Source: JABDQZ01 sp963801985
Lineage (GTDB): Bacteria > Pseudomonadota > Gammaproteobacteria > Chromatiales > Chromatiaceae
Length of the DNA stretch: 64,000 nucleotides
NCBI GenBank assembly: GCA_963801985.1
Contig: CAWDGV010000008.1
Span: forward strand, 1 to 64,000
Direction: 5' to 3'
Below are positions 1 through 8,879 of this stretch, in pieces. A program made the position numbers and the translations under genes. The notes beneath the pieces were generated by a model. That model searched no databases, was not told the DNA's origin, and saw only the letters and a list, made by a program, of their open reading frames with translations. Each line of letters opens with the position of its first letter. The stretch's first letter is position 1.

Positions 1-330
1 GGTCGTAAGGACGACATTATCAATACATTTGGTTACCGTGTTATCACCCGCATGAAATTGAACGTGTGATGAAAACACATGACCTGGTGGCTGATTGCGT
101 GGCTTTGGCTTTGACGTGGCAGCTGGAAAAACCATTGTGGCTATCGCTGTTATTGGTCACGGGGATATTAGCCCTGAGCAGGAAGAGGAAATCCTGATCT
201 ACGGTCAGAATAATCTTGCCCGCTAAAGTGCCCAAGCGATCTATGATGAATGAGTATCCAAAACCAAGAATGGCAAGGTACTGCGTAAAACCCTGGTCAA
301 GAATATTCATGAACTGGAAGCGCAGAAAGA
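1..330 (+). pseudogene. Acyl-CoA ligase (AMP-forming), C-terminal remnant with several frameshifts
   Basis: Translating all three forward frames recovers the C-terminal domain of an ANL-superfamily acyl-CoA synthetase in pieces. GRKDDIINTFGYRV lies at 1-42, HPHEIERVMKTHDLVADCVA at about 45-107, AAGKTIVAIAVIGHGDISPE at about 130-190, and PKTKNGKVLRKTL just after 260. The frame changes near 43, near 108 and near 224, with further small indels near 250-260 and in-frame stops at 224 and 251. The A10-type lysine motif (PKTKNGK) is still readable. The gene starts outside the window. The last segment runs in frame into the following lyase remnant. It is either a real relic or poor sequence at a contig end; the good residue-level conservation makes the indels look recent. 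Confidence 0.75.
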
Positions 331-337
331 TACGCTC

Positions 338-1218
338 AAGCCGGAAATTTACCGGGCAAGACGTTCAATGCTGTATACCTCCGCCGGTAACAGAAAGCAT
401 CTCAACAGGGCGAGAACCGTACTTGCTGATGCAATCATTTTTGATGTGGAAGAGTTAATACAGGAAGAAAAGGAAACAGCCCGCCAAAACCTGGTTGATG
501 CTTTTAATGAAGACAGTTCTTTCGGTTATTCTGAAAGGGTGTTGCGGGTTAATGCACTGGGTTCTGCCGAGCTGGAAAAAGACCTGGAAATGGCCCAGGC
601 TCTTGAATTCGATGCGGTGTTATTTCCGTTTATAGAAACCGCAGAACAGGTGGTTGAAGCGGGCAAGCTAATCCATTCCATGAACAAAAACTGGGAATTC
701 ATGATCAGTATCCAGACCCCGCTGGGGGTTTTAAATGCACCGGAAATCTGCGCTGCCTGCCCACACTGAAATTGATTGTGATTGGTACCAATACACTGGC
801 CAACAGGATGCAGATCAATATCAAGAAGTCGACCAATATGATTAGCGGCTACCTTTCACGTGTTGCGCTGGCAGCCAGAGCCTACGACAAGATTGTTATT
901 GACGGGCCTTTTTACAACGTGGGAGATGAATTTTCCTGTGAGGCCTCCACCAAGCTGGCCTATGAGCTGGGGTTTGATGGCAAGGCCCTGATACACCCTG
1001 TCCAGATCGAATATATTAACGATATTTTCACACCGAAAAAAGAAGAGGTAGAAAGATCAATCGGCATGCTGGATGTTTATGAAAAAGCCTTGCAGAAAGG
1101 TAAGACAGCCATTCTGTATGAAGGGCAGCTGATTGATATTCACCAGGTCAAGTGGGCACAGCGCATGATCACCTTGTACGATAAGTACAAGGAACTGGGT
1201 CAGGATAATTTTGTCTAA
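338..1218 (+). pseudogene. CitE/HpcH-type CoA-ester lyase, frameshifted and probably inactive
   Basis: Two adjacent frames make one protein of the CitE-like lyase family, about 290 residues. The first runs from RARRSMLYTSAGN to PLGVLNAPEICA and hits a stop at 767-769. The second, starting near LPTLKLIVIGTNTLA, continues to a stop at 1218. One base lost or gained near 750-765 explains the break. Two metal-binding acidic positions also differ from the family: the usual ED of the DLEDAV motif reads EE (FDVEELI), and the usual Glu of the IETP motif is Gln (SIQTP). Substitutions on top of the frameshift favour true decay over a sequencing error. The intact Mcl at 2326 keeps both residues. The remnant sits in line with mch and mcl, 35 bp upstream of mch. 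Confidence 0.75.
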
Positions 1219-1253
1219 GTGATAGCTATCACTCAATAACCGAGAGACTTTAA

Positions 1254-2321
1254 ATGCCGGAAATAATCAGTGACAAAATCAGCAAGGGACGTTTTTTCGA
1301 AGACTTCAGCATCGGTGAAAATATCATTCATCCATTACCCAGAACGATCACCGATGGCGACGTTTCTTTTTATATAGCCTTTACCGGAAGCCGCTTTGCG
1401 CTGCATTCAAGCGATGAACTGGCGAGAAAGATGGGCTACAAGGCCGGCCGCTTGACGATATCCTGGTATTCCACCTGGTGTTCGGAAAGTCAGTTGAATG
1501 ATGTGTCCCTCAATGCGATTGCCAACCTGGGCTATGCCGAAGTGACTTTTCCTGCTCCGGTATTCACCGGTGACACGGTAAGGCTTGAATCTACGGTCAT
1601 TGGCCTGAAAGAAAATAGCAATGGCAAAAGCGGAAACGTTTACGTGCATTCACGGGGCTATAACCAGCGGGACGAACTGGTCCTGAGTTTAAAACGCTGG
1701 GTCATGGTGCATAAGTTAAATCACGATCAGAGTAGCGGCATCAAGCAGATTCCCGAGCTGGAATCGGTTGTGCCGGTTGCAGAGGACATCAATCTTCCCG
1801 AAATCACATCGCTGGATACCTCGCAAACCGGCAGCGGTTATTTCTGGGAAGACTACCAGGCAGGTGAGCGTTTAAATCATCCGGAAGGTATTACCATTGA
1901 TAACAGTGACCATACTATGGCAACCAGTCTGTATCAGAACAACGCCAAGCTGCATTTCGATGATCACATGATGAAATCCTCACGCATGGGCCAGCGGCTG
2001 GTATATGGCGGGGTGGTGATATCCCTGTGCCGCACGATCTCGTTTAATGGACTGGGTAACGCCATGTGGGTGTACGCCATTAACGGTGGTACACATGCCA
2101 ACCCGGTTTTCGCCAAGGACACCATTTATTGCTTTACTGAAGTGCTAGATGTTATTGAGCATGCGCGCAGGGATATCGGGCTGCTGCGCTTACGTACCAT
2201 AGGGCTGAAGAATATCAGGCCTGATGAAGTTGAATCCGTGCGTGATGAAAACAATAAATACCACCCCTACGTTGTACTTGATCTAGATTACACCGTGATC
2301 ATTCCCAGACAAAAAGGTTAA
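1254..2321 (+). CDS. mch: Mesaconyl-CoA hydratase / beta-methylmalyl-CoA dehydratase (double MaoC)
   Basis: The 355-residue protein has two MaoC-like hot-dog halves, about residues 10-150 and 195-345, each opening with a similar motif (FFEDFSIGENIIHP and FWEDYQAGERLNHP). Length and tandem layout fit the Mch family, which interconverts mesaconyl-CoA and beta-methylmalyl-CoA in the ethylmalonyl-CoA pathway and the 3-hydroxypropionate bicycle. The gene starts 35 bp after the broken CitE gene and ends 4 bp before mcl, so hydratase and lyase are very probably co-transcribed and act on consecutive intermediates. A CoA transferase or mesaconyl-CoA isomerase is not in the window. Itaconyl-CoA hydratase is an alternative, but those proteins are usually shorter. 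Confidence 0.8.
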   Translation: MPEIISDKISKGRFFEDFSIGENIIHPLPRTITDGDVSFYIAFTGSRFALHSSDELARKMGYKAGRLTISWYSTWCSESQLNDVSLNAIANLGYAEVTFPAPVFTGDTVRLESTVIGLKENSNGKSGNVYVHSRGYNQRDELVLSLKRWVMVHKLNHDQSSGIKQIPELESVVPVAEDINLPEITSLDTSQTGSGYFWEDYQAGERLNHPEGITIDNSDHTMATSLYQNNAKLHFDDHMMKSSRMGQRLVYGGVVISLCRTISFNGLGNAMWVYAINGGTHANPVFAKDTIYCFTEVLDVIEHARRDIGLLRLRTIGLKNIRPDEVESVRDENNKYHPYVVLDLDYTVIIPRQKG

Positions 2322-2325
2322 TAAT

Positions 2326-3312
2326 ATGATGCACCCAAATGAAGCCCTGTTTGAATCAGGAAAATCCTTACCCATTATTGCCAGCTGTGAGCATTTTGCC
2401 GGTAGTGAGAAGCTGATAGGTAAAGCCATGCAGATGCAGGAAAAATTGGGGCCTGTATTTGATATTACCTGTGATTGTGAGGACGGTGCGCAAACCGGCA
2501 AGGAAGTTGAACATGCCCAAATGGTTGTTCGTATGGTGAATTCTGATGCAAATAAATTTGGTATGGCGGGTACCCGTATTCATGATTACTCTCATCCCGA
2601 CTGGAAGCAGGATGTGGATATCCTGGTTCCCGGTGCCGGTGAAAAACTGGCCTATATCACGATTCCTAAAACGGAGTCGTATGACAATGCGCTTGAAATG
2701 GTTGAATATATCCAGGCAAAAGCCAAAGCGTCAGGTATTGAGCGCGAGATTCCAGTACACGTGTTAATCGAAACCCATGGGGCTCTGCGTGATGTGCATA
2801 AACTGGGTACCTTGCCCTGGTTGCAGGTACTCGATTTTGGCCTGATGGATTTTGTCAGTGGTTACCAGGGTGCTATTCCAGCGAGCAATATGCGCAGCCC
2901 CGGTCAGTTTGAGCACAAGCTGATTGCTCGGGCCAAGACAGAAGTGGCCCAGGCTGCTTTATCCAATAATGTCATACCCGCACACAACGTTACACTGGAC
3001 TTAAAGAATCCTTACCAGACTTACCTGGATGCTTCACGCGCACGCAATGAATTCGGTTTCATGCGTATGTGGAGTATTTATCCAACGCAGATTAAAAGTA
3101 TTGTTGATGCCATGAAGCCGGATTTCTCAGAATTGGAAGATGCGCAGAATATTTTATTAATTGCCCAGGATGCTGACTGGGGACCAATACAATACGCCGG
3201 TGAACTACATGACCGTGCGACTTATCGCTATTTCTGGGAACTGGTACAGCGCGCGCATTTAAGTGGTGATACTTTAATGGCAGATGTCGAAAAGCGTTTT
3301 TTTAACCAGTAA
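2326..3312 (+). CDS. mcl: L-malyl-CoA / beta-methylmalyl-CoA lyase (HpcH/HpaI family)
   Basis: This 328-residue TIM-barrel lyase splits malyl-CoA to acetyl-CoA and glyoxylate, or beta-methylmalyl-CoA to propionyl-CoA and glyoxylate. The acidic metal-site motifs are intact: CDCEDGAQTG near residue 48 and VLIETHGAL near 147. The C-terminal lid region has the family's RMWSIYP(T/S)QI motif near 250. It follows mch by 4 bp and is followed by a good rho-independent terminator, so it ends the operon. Which substrate is used cannot be told from sequence; the partner Mch favours beta-methylmalyl-CoA. Two ATG codons are adjacent at 2326 and 2329, and either could be used. Confidence 0.8.
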   Translation: MMHPNEALFESGKSLPIIASCEHFAGSEKLIGKAMQMQEKLGPVFDITCDCEDGAQTGKEVEHAQMVVRMVNSDANKFGMAGTRIHDYSHPDWKQDVDILVPGAGEKLAYITIPKTESYDNALEMVEYIQAKAKASGIEREIPVHVLIETHGALRDVHKLGTLPWLQVLDFGLMDFVSGYQGAIPASNMRSPGQFEHKLIARAKTEVAQAALSNNVIPAHNVTLDLKNPYQTYLDASRARNEFGFMRMWSIYPTQIKSIVDAMKPDFSELEDAQNILLIAQDADWGPIQYAGELHDRATYRYFWELVQRAHLSGDTLMADVEKRFFNQ

Positions 3313-3348
3313 ACAATTTCCTGAGATACTCTCTCCTCTGAGGTGTCG

Positions 3349-3380
3349 GCTCCCTGGTGAATACCGGGAGCTTTTTTTTT
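3349..3380 (+). terminator. Rho-independent terminator after mcl
   Basis: A stem GCTCCC/GGGAGC, extended by GGT/ACC around a short loop, is followed directly by ten T residues. It lies 37 bp past the mcl stop. Confidence 0.85.
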
Positions 3381-3396
3381 GCTGGTTTAGATTATT

Positions 3397-3921
3397 TTAC
3401 GAGATGTCTAAAACGGTAAATTCTTTTTTTACCTGTCCCAGTATCCTGACAGGATCTGTTTTTTTATCTTGATTAAAACGTACCAGCTTGCCTTGAGTGA
3501 TATGCCGGTTTTCTTCAATGAAGCTTGATGAAACCGGAAACTGAACGGCAAACACATCACTGACTTCACCATTTGACATGGTAATAGGTGCACAATGCAG
3601 TTGTAACGCGTATTGACCATCAGCTAGCCAGATCGCGTGTTCCCAGGGCATTGCGTCAATCCAGTCCAGCGTTGGCTCATCCTTGACCCCAAGAATCAGT
3701 TGCTCTTTGCCGACCATGCGAATCACGCGGTCGGTAAATTTTTTGTCAAAGTACATGACCGTTGAACAGCCATTCTTGCCATCATCCCGAATATCGATCA
3801 AACGCTCTTCCGGATTGGGTTTGCTGACATAAAACTCCTGAATGAAACCGGCAAGCTTTTGTTGTGCCTGCTGGATGGATTCGGACTCGGCTACCTGCGG
3901 CATTTGGATCTCATCATTCAT
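3397..3921 (-). CDS. Uncharacterised 174-residue cytoplasmic protein
   Basis: I do not recognise a family. There is no signal peptide or membrane segment. The N-terminal 35 residues are polar and helical (ESIQQAQQKLAGFIQEFY). The middle is mixed beta and includes two tryptophan-containing stretches (LDWIDAMPWEHAIWL). The single-gene unit converges on the mch-mcl operon, and the tail ends 17 bp past the mcl terminator. An AGGAGGCTGGT-like Shine-Dalgarno precedes the ATG at 3921 on the minus strand, which supports the start. Codon use and length argue for a real gene. Confidence 0.75.
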   Translation of the reverse strand: MNDEIQMPQVAESESIQQAQQKLAGFIQEFYVSKPNPEERLIDIRDDGKNGCSTVMYFDKKFTDRVIRMVGKEQLILGVKDEPTLDWIDAMPWEHAIWLADGQYALQLHCAPITMSNGEVSDVFAVQFPVSSSFIEENRHITQGKLVRFNQDKKTDPVRILGQVKKEFTVLDIS

Positions 3922-4006
3922 ACCAGCCTCCTGGGATTATTGCTAAAGGTGCGATTTTTTATCATTAACTTTTTATTGTAAGTTATCTTTTGACTATTTT
4001 TTGATT

Positions 4007-4183
4007 TTAACTTTGTGTGGCTGCAGTTAACACCAGTTCACAAATACCCGCTGTATCGGTAAGCAGCCCGGTTTGCCGGACAATATTTTCCGCGTCTACA
4101 ATATCCGCGCATTCAAAATAGAGAGGGTAGGTCATGCCGTCTTTGCCAATAGCATTCACTGTATAGGTAATCGTTTTTTCCAT
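4007..4183 (-). CDS. Small 58-residue protein, uncharacterised
   Basis: A short reading frame, MEKTITYTVNAIGKDGMTYP and onward, ends LVLTAATQS. It is preceded by GACAGGAGACAAAT, a strong Shine-Dalgarno at normal spacing. The sequence alternates polar and apolar residues in a way that suggests a small beta-rich domain; it has two cysteines and no signal peptide. It lies 85 bp upstream of the 174-residue gene on the same strand, so the two may share a transcript. No function can be assigned. Confidence 0.55.
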   Translation of the reverse strand: MEKTITYTVNAIGKDGMTYPLYFECADIVDAENIVRQTGLLTDTAGICELVLTAATQS

Positions 4184-4320
4184 ATTTGTCTCCTGTCAAG
4201 TGTTTCACAGGCAGGAGTGTTGGCCGATCAATCTGATCTCTGACAGTAAAAATTTAAAAGTCACATTATTAATGACATAAGGTTACGGATAGCGTGTCTT
4301 TATTCTGCTGGCTTGTGTTG

Positions 4321-5874
4321 CTATTCAATGATTTTGGCCTCGGTGACTGTGGCAGCGAAACTACGCAGATTTTTTACATCAAGCGGTCCAATATTGGTAC
4401 GCACGGTGATGCGCTGATTGGGTTTCAAAGTTTTGCGTACATAAAAGGCGCTGTCTTCACTCAGGCCGTAGCTGGTGCGACGACCAGCCACGATACGGAT
4501 GCCGGTAACATTTACCGCGGACTGGTTTTTTATTACGACATGCAGGTAACCCTTGTTATCCAGGGTAACGCCGGTATCGATGTAACGACCAGGATTGGAT
4601 GGCAGGTCGAGTTTGGCCAGGTAGATTCCAGCAGCTTTTCCTACCGTTGTATCTGCAGCTGAAGCTTTCTGGAAGTATGAAATAGCATCATTTTTGCGGC
4701 CATCTTTCATAGCCAGCCAACCAAGACCGTAATTGCCTTCTGTAGTGGGTAACAGTTTATTGCTTTGTTCAAAATCGCGTTGTGCACCCGAGCTGTCTCC
4801 CTGGTCCCGGCGCACAAAGCCACGTGCCAGGTAATATTTAAAATAGCCGGGATTCAGGGCTACGGCTTTATCCAGTTGCTTTTTGGCATTTTTAATATCG
4901 CCCTGTTCCGCCAGGATTTCTCCTCGCATGCCACGGAATAATGCTTCTTCGGGTTCTATCCTGATGGCTTTGTCCATCAGGCTTAAGGCTTTTTCATATT
5001 CCTTTTTTTGTACGGCAACCTGTGCCTTGTCATAGGCTTCATAGGCAGGCTTGCTTTTTATAAGCCGTGCAATTTTCTGCTGGTAGTGTTGTTTTCCAAT
5101 TTCGCCTTGAGGATTTTTCAGTTCGACCAGGGTTTTCTGATTGTTATCAACACGTTCCTGTGAAGGAGGATGACTGGCAAAGAGACCAGTCAGCCAGTTT
5201 TGATTACGATCTTTGGCGAGCCGCACAAAAGTCTTTTGCAGGTCGACAGCTTTGCCGGGATCGTAACCGGCACGAGCCATGTAATGCATACCGTAATAAT
5301 CAGCTTCGCGTTCAGCATCCCGGCCATACTTCTGATTTAACATGCCGGCCCCGACCTGTGCTCCTGTCAGGGCAAGGTTCCGGTATTCGTTGTCGGACAA
5401 GGCAATGCTTGAAGCGATCAGGGCGCCTTGCAGCAGGAGCCCCCGTTGCATGCTGTTGGCTGTGTGACGGGCTGCGGCATGGACAATTTCATGGCCGAGA
5501 ACCGCTGCCAGTTCGGCTTCACTTTCCAGTTCAACCAGCAAACCGCGGTTTACCGCAATTTTGCCACCGGGCAAGGCCCAGGCATTTGGACTGGAGTCGT
5601 TAATTACGCTGAATTCATAGGGTAGTTTCCGATCACTGACGGCTACCAGGCGTTCACCAATACTTTGCACATACTTTTGGATGCCCGGATCAACGACATA
5701 GTCTCCTCCCTGTGCCTGTCGATAGGGAGAGTAATTCTGCTTGCCGATGGCAATCTCCTGTTCGGTAGAGACCAGGCTGAGTTCTGACTTTCCCGTTACC
5801 GGGTTAGTGCTGCAGCCGGTCAGGATGAGAGGTGCAAGCAGGCTGATAAATGCGATGTTAAGCCAGGTTTTCAT
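4321..5874 (-). CDS. M48-family zinc metalloprotease lipoprotein with TPR repeats
   Basis: The 517-residue protein starts with a lipoprotein signal, MKTWLNIAFISLLAPLILTGC, with Cys21 as the lipidation site; longer upstream starts lack this fit. An M48 peptidase domain follows, with the HEIVH zinc motif near residue 130 and a downstream EADYYG glutamate. TPR-like helical repeats span about 270-420 and a C-terminal beta domain about 430-517. M48 proteases with TPRs such as BepA act in outer-membrane protein quality control. This one is longer than BepA and has an extra C-terminal domain, so the exact orthology is open. The gene is divergent from the debranching enzyme at 6018. Confidence 0.85.
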   Translation of the reverse strand: MKTWLNIAFISLLAPLILTGCSTNPVTGKSELSLVSTEQEIAIGKQNYSPYRQAQGGDYVVDPGIQKYVQSIGERLVAVSDRKLPYEFSVINDSSPNAWALPGGKIAVNRGLLVELESEAELAAVLGHEIVHAAARHTANSMQRGLLLQGALIASSIALSDNEYRNLALTGAQVGAGMLNQKYGRDAEREADYYGMHYMARAGYDPGKAVDLQKTFVRLAKDRNQNWLTGLFASHPPSQERVDNNQKTLVELKNPQGEIGKQHYQQKIARLIKSKPAYEAYDKAQVAVQKKEYEKALSLMDKAIRIEPEEALFRGMRGEILAEQGDIKNAKKQLDKAVALNPGYFKYYLARGFVRRDQGDSSGAQRDFEQSNKLLPTTEGNYGLGWLAMKDGRKNDAISYFQKASAADTTVGKAAGIYLAKLDLPSNPGRYIDTGVTLDNKGYLHVVIKNQSAVNVTGIRIVAGRRTSYGLSEDSAFYVRKTLKPNQRITVRTNIGPLDVKNLRSFAATVTEAKIIE

Positions 5875-6017
5875 TGGGCGCTCCAGAAAAAAGATAGTGA
5901 TTGGCCATTGAGAATGCATACGGTTACTATAATGCAAGGCAACCCGGGACCAAAGTGCAATGGCTGCATGAGGCTCTATCCTGGCTTCGTGGAAGGTGGT
6001 TTGGAGAAGTAACAGAT

Positions 6018-8033
6018 ATGATTAAAGCCTTTGTGGAAATAGATCAGGCCACCTGTGCTGATGTGCAGAAGTCAGGCAAGCTTGAATGGTGGCTGGCAAA
6101 TGGCCTTGGCGGCTATGCCAGTGGCACGGTTTCCGGTATTTTATCCCGGCGTTATCATGGACTGCTGGTCACTCCGCCGATCCCTAAGTCAGGGCGCATG
6201 CTTTTGTTCGTCAAGGCAGATGCAACATTACTTCATGATGATACAGAAACGCCCTTGTATACCAACCAATGGAACCAGGGTGAAATTGTTCCAGAGGGTT
6301 ACCTGCAGATCGAGCATTTTTATCTCGATGGTAATATGCCGGTCTGGCAATTCCGCGCAGGAAAAAATCTCATCGAACAGAGAGTCTGGATGCCGCACGG
6401 ACATAACCAGACCTGTGTCGCCTTTCGACTGGTTAATTTTGCTGCAGCGAACCAGGAGCCACTGCGTATCAGGCTGGATCTTATTGCCAGTTATCGTGAC
6501 CATCACAACGTCAACGCCGTAAACAGCTTTGAATTATCAACCCAGCTGACTAACGATGGGTTGCACCTGCATTATCCCCAGGGTGAGCAACTGCATCTAT
6601 TCAGTGGGCATGGTCAGTTCAAACTAGATAACACCTGGATTGAAAACTTTTTCCTGAAGGAAGAACTGCAACGTGGCCTGGAATCGATTGATCATCATTT
6701 ACGGGTTGGGCAACTCGAGATTCCTTTGTCCGGTGACTGGAATGGACTGGTTATCAGTACTGAAAAAATCAAGGGCTTTGACCTGGTCCAGTCGATGACA
6801 CAAGAGTATCAGCGCATGGCTGATATTCTTGAAGAGGCTTTTCCCGGTCTGCGATTTGTCAGTAAGCCCGCATGGGTCTTTCAGCTGGTGGCTGCTGCAG
6901 ACAGTTTTCTGTTTGAGCGCCAGAATGAAGAAAATGGGTCGAACGAATCGATCATCGCTGGTTATCCCTGGTTTGGTGACTGGGGGCGGGACACCATGAT
7001 CGCATTGCCGGGGCTGTGCCTGGCAACCGGTCGCTATGATGTTGCCTGGCGCATACTCAAGACGTTTTCGGATTTTGTTGACGAGGGTATGCTGCCGAAT
7101 AACTTTTCAGGCCACGGTGAAAAGCCTGAATATAATTCAGTGGATGCTTCACTTTGGTATATCGAAGCATGGCGTGCCTATTTTCAGGCCACAGGTGACC
7201 TGGATGCGATCGATGAAGCTTTACCTCTACTTGAGGAAATTATCTATGCTTACCGTGACGGCACACGTTACGGCATTGTAATGGACCCGGATGATGGCCT
7301 GATCATGGCGGGTGAAGCTGGCCAGCAACTGACCTGGATGGATGCAAGGGTTGATGGCAGGGAAATTACCCCACGAATCGGCAAGCCTGTAGAAATCAAT
7401 GCGCTTTGGTATAACGCTCTGCAAAGCATGGTACTTTTTTGTAAAAGCCTGGGACAGCCATCTGAAGATTACGAGGAACTTGCAGCATTGGTAAAGAATG
7501 GATTTAAGCGTTTTACCCGGGAAGATGCGCAGGGCCTTTACGATGTGCTTGACGGTCCCGATGGTCACGATGATGCTATACGTCCCAACCAGATTTTTGC
7601 ATTGAGCCTTGAATATTCACCATTAACCTCAATTGATGTCATGCTGTCTGTGCTTGATATCTGTGAAGAACATTTATTGACACCCTATGGTTTGCGTTCA
7701 TTGGCACCGTCCGATGCTGACTATGCAGGTCGTTACCAGGGGGGTGTTGCATCAAGAGACAGCAGTTATCATCAGGGCTGTGTATGGGGCTGGTTGCTGG
7801 GTCACTTTGCATTGGCTGAATACCATGTCATTGATGAACCAGATGCCGCGCAGAAACGACTTGACGGGATGCAACAACACCTGTCACAAGCAGGGCTGGG
7901 TCAGATCAGTGAAATTTTTGATGGCGATGCACCCCATGAACCGAAAGGTGCGCCTGCCCAGGCCTGGTCAGTGGCCTGTACACTGGAGGCCTGGTGGAAA
8001 CTTGAACGCGCGAAACTGGCCAGGAGCAAGTAA
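6018..8033 (+). CDS. Amylo-alpha-1,6-glucosidase (glycogen debranching enzyme, GDE family)
   Basis: The 671-residue protein carries the N-terminal GDE beta domain (KLEWWLANGLGGYASGTVSG) and a C-terminal (alpha/alpha)6 barrel with WFGDWGRDTMIALPGL near residue 320 and a late acidic Glu-Asp region. This type hydrolyses alpha-1,6 branch points of glycogen-like polymers. The start at 6018 is chosen because TTGGAGAAG lies just upstream and the conserved N-terminal motif begins soon after; the frame is open further upstream. It may feed glucose to the glucosylglycerate operon at 37-41 kb, but that link is only inferred. Confidence 0.87.
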   Translation: MIKAFVEIDQATCADVQKSGKLEWWLANGLGGYASGTVSGILSRRYHGLLVTPPIPKSGRMLLFVKADATLLHDDTETPLYTNQWNQGEIVPEGYLQIEHFYLDGNMPVWQFRAGKNLIEQRVWMPHGHNQTCVAFRLVNFAAANQEPLRIRLDLIASYRDHHNVNAVNSFELSTQLTNDGLHLHYPQGEQLHLFSGHGQFKLDNTWIENFFLKEELQRGLESIDHHLRVGQLEIPLSGDWNGLVISTEKIKGFDLVQSMTQEYQRMADILEEAFPGLRFVSKPAWVFQLVAAADSFLFERQNEENGSNESIIAGYPWFGDWGRDTMIALPGLCLATGRYDVAWRILKTFSDFVDEGMLPNNFSGHGEKPEYNSVDASLWYIEAWRAYFQATGDLDAIDEALPLLEEIIYAYRDGTRYGIVMDPDDGLIMAGEAGQQLTWMDARVDGREITPRIGKPVEINALWYNALQSMVLFCKSLGQPSEDYEELAALVKNGFKRFTREDAQGLYDVLDGPDGHDDAIRPNQIFALSLEYSPLTSIDVMLSVLDICEEHLLTPYGLRSLAPSDADYAGRYQGGVASRDSSYHQGCVWGWLLGHFALAEYHVIDEPDAAQKRLDGMQQHLSQAGLGQISEIFDGDAPHEPKGAPAQAWSVACTLEAWWKLERAKLARSK

Positions 8034-8120
8034 GATGAATAGAGCTTCTTAAGTAAATTTATTTTAATCGAACCTTGCCTGGCTTGAATTTAATCAAGTT
8101 AAAGGGCTGCGGAATCAAAA

Positions 8121-8441
8121 ATGTCAAAAGAATCACGAACAGCAGCGCCGGAAAAAAACCTGCTGGAAATTATTGTTTTTAAAACGCTGGGTTACCTGCT
8201 GCTGGTAATTGGAGCTGTTGCCATTATTGGCATTACCTACAATATCTGGGATTTGTATAATCACCCGGAACTGGTTGATCGTTTTGCTGAATCGTTACAG
8301 GATGTATCGGGTGGCGAAAGCATACCTTTATCCTTGCTCAAGATTGCAGCCTGGCAGATTGTGATTGTATTGATGTTGGCCGCGGGCAAAATTGCGATCT
8401 GGTTGATTGAAGCAGGGCAGCGTCTTGCCAACAATGTTTGA
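8121..8441 (+). CDS. Small two-helix inner membrane protein
   Basis: The 106-residue protein has two clear hydrophobic segments, about residues 20-45 (TLGYLLLVIGAVAIIGITY) and 75-98 (WQIVIVLMLAAGKIAIWLI), joined by a polar loop. The N-terminus is charged and likely cytoplasmic. It follows the debranching enzyme by 87 bp on the same strand and ends before a terminator hairpin. The family is not recognised and no enzymatic motif is visible. Confidence 0.75.
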   Translation: MSKESRTAAPEKNLLEIIVFKTLGYLLLVIGAVAIIGITYNIWDLYNHPELVDRFAESLQDVSGGESIPLSLLKIAAWQIVIVLMLAAGKIAIWLIEAGQRLANNV

Positions 8442-8456
8442 CTAGCTGTCAGAGTA

Positions 8457-8486
8457 ATAAAAAAACCCCGCTATGGCGGGGTTTCT
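8457..8486. terminator. Bidirectional terminator hairpin
   Basis: A perfect 9-bp stem AAACCCCGC/GCGGGGTTT with a 4-nt loop sits between two converging genes. The T tract is longer on the minus strand (7 T), so it serves mainly the YegP gene and more weakly the membrane protein gene. Confidence 0.85.
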
Positions 8487-8507
8487 TGCTGGATAGCCGG
8501 GATTTTA

Positions 8508-8843
8508 TCAGGCCGTAGTGTCATCCACTTTTGCACCCGGTGCATTTTTCATAACGGATGCAACACCTTTATCCCTGGAAGCTGCCGAGTCGTAGGATTC
8601 ACTGGTACCGATAACCTGGTGATTGCCAGCTTTCAGGTTAAACATGTGCTTGCCAGCCTTGGTTTCCTTTTTTTCGTACCGCGCGTCTTGCGGTGCGTTT
8701 TTCATGACTGACTGAATACCGTTCTGGCAGGCAGCCTTGGTTTTATAACCTTCACTGGCCAGGATATTCTGGCCGTTGCTTGCTTTTAAACGAAAACGAA
8801 ATTCACCGCGTTTATCTTTATAGATTTCAAATTTACCAGCCAT
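8508..8843 (-). CDS. yegP: DUF1508 protein, YegP family
   Basis: The 111-residue protein is made of two DUF1508 repeats. Both carry the pattern F-F-L-KA-N-Q-S-Y (FRFRLKASNGQNILASEGY and MFNLKAGNHQVIGTSESY), and each ends in a GV/IQSVMKNAP motif. Length and duplicated structure match YegP. Family members are small soluble proteins, often stress-linked, of unknown biochemical role. A GGGGAATAACA Shine-Dalgarno precedes the ATG. It is a single gene with its own terminator and is followed on the same strand by ypfJ upstream. Confidence 0.9.
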   Translation of the reverse strand: MAGKFEIYKDKRGEFRFRLKASNGQNILASEGYKTKAACQNGIQSVMKNAPQDARYEKKETKAGKHMFNLKAGNHQVIGTSESYDSAASRDKGVASVMKNAPGAKVDDTTA

Positions 8844-8879
8844 TGTTATTCCCCTTTTATTAGTGGTGTGTGTATAGAA

